Shown here one piece after another: positions 7,445-9,049 of a DNA stretch of 9,049 nucleotides. Origin of the DNA: Thermoplasmata archaeon (GTDB lineage: Archaea > Thermoplasmatota > Thermoplasmata > Thermoplasmatales > GCA-001856825); assembly GCA_021793855.1 (NCBI GenBank), contig JAJYRY010000036.1, positions 1 through 9,049 on the forward strand. Direction: 5' to 3'. Each line of letters begins with the position of its first letter. Position 1 is the stretch's first letter. The notes below the pieces were generated by a model, which was given only the letters and a program-made list of their open reading frames with translations, was not told the origin of the DNA and searched no databases. The translations under genes were made by a program, and so were the position numbers.

Positions 7445-7578
7445 CTAGAACATTTAAGTATTCATGCAATATTATGCTTCGCTATATTCTCAAACAATCA
7501 AACTTTACCAAGAAAAAGAGATAGATATTCTAGAACTATAAATTTTTTTTTCATATACCACAGTGACTCTTCGCTATA
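7445..7578 (-). other. Degraded cas1 tail and spacer
   Basis: After the TGA at 7579, the restored cas1 frame stays open to TGA 7498-7500. It gives YSEESLWYMKK, then a hydrophobic stretch unlike a Cas1 end. The change comes at a run of nine A on the minus strand (7543-7551), a place prone to slippage. Removing one A gives KKNL and a stop, which would resemble the family's KKN ending. The rest is the promoter of the 970-residue gene. Confidence 0.4.
7468..7475 (-). promoter_or_regulatory. TATA-like box of the 970-aa gene
   Basis: ATAATATT on the minus strand ends 23 bases before the ATG at 7444. This fits a leaderless archaeal transcript and agrees with the spacing at cas1 and at the ThsB-like gene. 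Confidence 0.42.
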
Positions 7579-8656
7579 TCACATTTCCTTCCATTCCTTA
7601 AAGCTCATTTTCAGAATCTTTTCTCTTATTTCCTTGGTATCAGTTCTCTCCGCTTCTAATTGTGGCATTGTCAAATCAGCCTTGAATTCTTTAGAGAACT
7701 CCCGTGTCCTGTCGTAAATGACGGTATACCGCTGCCATTCAGCATTCTTGAATTTGGCTTCAGAAGACAGCGATTCCTGTATTAGCCTTATGAGTTTGTC
7801 AATTCCACTCTTCTACAGCTTTATCGTGAATGTTTGACAAATCCCGTGTAAAATCATCTTTGTCAAATATCTTCGATTCTAGTCCCCTGATAATGCTCCG
7901 GTCCACAAGGAACCTGTAAAGTTCCACAAAATCATAGGTCAGAGGTTTCTTACCTGAAGCAACTTCATGCAGGAATCCTATTTTCACATCTAACCCATTA
8001 GAAACCAATGCCCTCTGGATCATGCTTTCAAGATGTGTATAACCGTAATTCAGTAATGCATTGACCTCATCCACGGCATTCATTGGCCTCTTGGTACGGC
8101 CTATGTTCCTGTTGCCAACATCGAAGTTAAAGCTATTCAGGATTCCATTAACCTCTCCCCAGTAGGTATTGGCCGTGATTCCTTCTAAGCCCATTATCTC
8201 CTCCAGGCTCTTGGCCTTCACCAGCTGTGCCTGAACCTCATTGAACCTGAACTTCTCAAGGTTAATGTCATGCCGTTGAGATAAGAACTCAAGGAAGTCC
8301 TGCGTATGCTTAATCTTGTCATTAATAAACTGACGAGCAATCTCTACCCTTCTCTTGGTATAGGCTTCGTATTGCCTTATGCGAGTCCTGGCATCATTAG
8401 AAGCGGGTTCAATCATATTCATCAAAAACCCGTCATAGTCAGGTATCATCACAGGGATGTTGTTCCTTGCCAGCCAATGCATGGCCGATATAGACACATT
8501 ACCCGAGGGCTTGCAGATAACTATATTCTCGAAGTCAACCTCTTTAGGATTGTATAGCTCCTCCTTACTGTCAGAACCGTAAAGCCCTGTTATCTTGAGT
8601 CTGCCAGCCTCTATCCTTATGTCTCTAAATGTCCATGAAAGCGGTATAGAGCGCAT
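7579..8656 (-). pseudogene. cas1: Cas1 (CRISPR integrase), frameshifted and nonsense-truncated
   Basis: Residues 1-285 (8656-7799) are typical Cas1: a beta-rich N-terminal domain (about 1-75) and a helical catalytic domain. E158 sits in the M-G-L-E-G motif, H230 in GFLH, and D242/E245 in YDFVELYRFLVDR, so the metal-binding Glu, His and acidic residues are all present. EVNALLNYGY (197-206) is also diagnostic. The frame ends at TGA 7801-7799, but the next frame continues the protein for 73 residues (DKLIRLIQESLSSEAKFKNA, then EWQRYTVIYDR and KMSFKEWKEM). It reaches TGA at 7579. In that same frame, YSEESLWYMKK follows, resembling the L-G-x-S-K-x-T-L-W-Y tail of some Cas1 proteins, so the TGA may replace a glycine codon. 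One extra base near 7801 explains the first break; the second is a separate event. Cas1 with Cas2 integrates spacers, but neither cas2 nor an array is seen. The start follows an in-frame TGA and a good TATA box. The truncated protein might still fold, but loss of function is more likely. Confidence 0.9.
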
Positions 8657-8679
8657 TCAGCAATAAGAACCGTTGTATG

Positions 8680-8687
8680 TATTTAAA
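8680..8687 (-). promoter_or_regulatory. cas1: TATA box of cas1
   Basis: The minus strand reads TTTAAATA, a strong archaeal TATA match, ending 23 bases before the cas1 ATG at 8656. No ribosome-binding site is seen, so the mRNA is probably leaderless. This promoter shows cas1 did not need read-through from the gene to its right. Confidence 0.55.
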
Positions 8688-8747
8688 AAGTGTTCTATCA
8701 GGAAAGTGGCTCTAATCCGCTCTCTGCATCATCTTTGAATCATGTCG

Positions 8748-8769
8748 TTATATTATCATTTTAATATAA
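8748..8769. repeat. AT-rich palindrome between cas1 and the structured stretch
   Basis: TTATATTA (8748-8755) and TAATATAA (8762-8769) are perfect inverted repeats around a 6-base spacer. The right arm overlaps the TATA-like sequence TTTAATATAA (8760-8769) that could drive plus-strand transcription of the candidate RNA. An operator, a terminator stem or mere AT-richness are all possible. Confidence 0.3.
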
Positions 8770-8796
8770 TAAAAAGCGGCTATTAAGTAATACAAT

Positions 8797-8882
8797 ATCA
8801 CCAGCGAAGTCCGTATAAGGCGGCGTGAGAAGTGGGGGGTGCTGGTGCTTCTCTCCGCACTCTTACAGCCATTTTCGTTTTT
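8797..8882 (+). ncRNA. Candidate structured small RNA (GC-rich, pseudoknot-like)
   Basis: This stretch is markedly richer in GC than the DNA to its left. CACCAGC (8799-8805) can pair with GCTGGTG (8841-8847), and GAGAAG (8827-8832) with CTTCTC (8848-8853). GCG (8823-8825) with CGC (8856-8858) would extend the second stem. The two stems interlock (A-B-A'-B'), and their right arms are directly adjacent, as in an H-type pseudoknot with stacked stems. A TATA-like box ends at 8769, about 28 bases upstream, and a T-rich end (TTTTCGTTTTT, 8872-8882) resembles an archaeal terminator. Against this, the minus strand is open through the whole stretch, in frame with the gene ending at 8936, so it could be decayed coding sequence. 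Not assignable to a known RNA family. Confidence 0.32.
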
Positions 8883-8935
8883 ACAGGAAAAGAGTCTGAT
8901 GGTGGGTGCATTCTACCGGTAACCAGAAGAATTTT

Positions 8936-9049
8936 TCATGATTTTGATATCTGCCTTCCCAACTGGAAAAACTTGCCGCCATGGAATACAAGGGGATTCT
9001 TTGAATCGTCATAGTAGGCAGTGAGTACCTCTCCAATGAACGCTGCATG
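8936..9049 (-). CDS. C-terminal end of an unidentified protein (cut by window edge)
   Basis: The frame entering from the right edge gives 37 residues with a protein-like pattern, including FIGEVLTAYYDDSKNPLVF and HGGKFFQLGRQISKS, before TGA at 8936-8938. I do not recognise the family. A Cas or RAMP-type protein is a guess based only on the cas1 neighbour. Unusually, the same frame stays open for a further 45 codons after the TGA (through SFPVKTKMAVRVRREAPAPP) to another TGA at 8798-8800. This TGA may therefore be a nonsense mutation, or the extension may be chance in a structured GC-rich stretch. The gap to the cas1 start is about 280 bp. Confidence 0.55.
   Translation of the reverse strand, partial: HAAFIGEVLTAYYDDSKNPLVFHGGKFFQLGRQISKS

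Noticed and set aside
7579..8656. Cas1 as a casposon integrase
   Set aside because: No family B DNA polymerase, terminal inverted repeats or target duplication are visible, and the sequence follows ordinary CRISPR Cas1 motifs.
24..8938. TGA read as glycine or tryptophan (internal TGA in abrB-like, cas1 and right-edge frames)
   Set aside because: Glycine would fit at two sites, but the intact genes hold about 2,000 codons without an in-frame TGA. TGA also ends the nuclease and 175-aa genes at sensible places, and the cas1 frameshift is not explained by recoding.
8832..9014. 60-residue plus-strand frame over the right flank
   Set aside because: It overlaps the minus-strand gene end and the structured stretch, has no family pattern, and its start falls inside the candidate RNA stems.
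1..9049. CRISPR array or IS element
   Set aside because: No regularly spaced direct repeats, transposase motifs or paired terminal repeats were found by eye.

Overview
The window looks like archaeal DNA, most plausibly a Thermoplasmata-type or similar euryarchaeon. TATA-like boxes end about 23 nt before several start codons (leaderless architecture), Cas1 and an AbrB-type small protein have an archaeal look, and intergenic DNA is AT-rich. The lineage is inferred from style, not from a marker gene. Every gene I can support lies on the minus strand, so transcription runs from 9049 down to 1.

Read in transcription order, the right flank (9049-7498) holds the C-terminal end of an unidentified gene, a GC-rich structured stretch that may encode a small RNA on the plus strand, and a cas1 gene. 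The cas1 catalytic part is intact, but its C-terminal part is cut off by a +1 frameshift at about 7800 and then an in-frame TGA at 7579. No cas2, other cas gene or CRISPR array is seen.

The core (7444-1275 and on to 735) has intact genes. A 970-residue protein with an N-terminal coiled coil and two membrane helices is clearly more AT-rich than its neighbours and has no family I recognise. A 455-bp spacer follows, with a possible 32-residue ORF. Next is a 711-residue protein with a zinc ribbon at each end and a PD-(D/E)XK nuclease motif in the middle. Then comes a compact cluster: a ThsB-like TIR protein, a conserved 175-residue partner of unknown function, and a second ThsB-like gene.

The left flank (728-24) is decayed. 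The second ThsB-like gene is split by a 1-base frameshift directly after its predicted catalytic glutamate. After it lies a short AbrB/SpoVT-type DNA-binding protein interrupted by a TGA. This last gene is too short and too broken for ordinary ORF calling.

Overall this reads as a defence island. Two ThsB-like genes recall Thoeris, but no ThsA (SIR2-SLOG) effector is present. The nuclease or the large membrane protein could be the effector of a variant system, or they could be separate defence genes. Gene decay is concentrated in the flanks (cas1, second thsB, abrB, perhaps the right-edge gene), while the central genes are intact.
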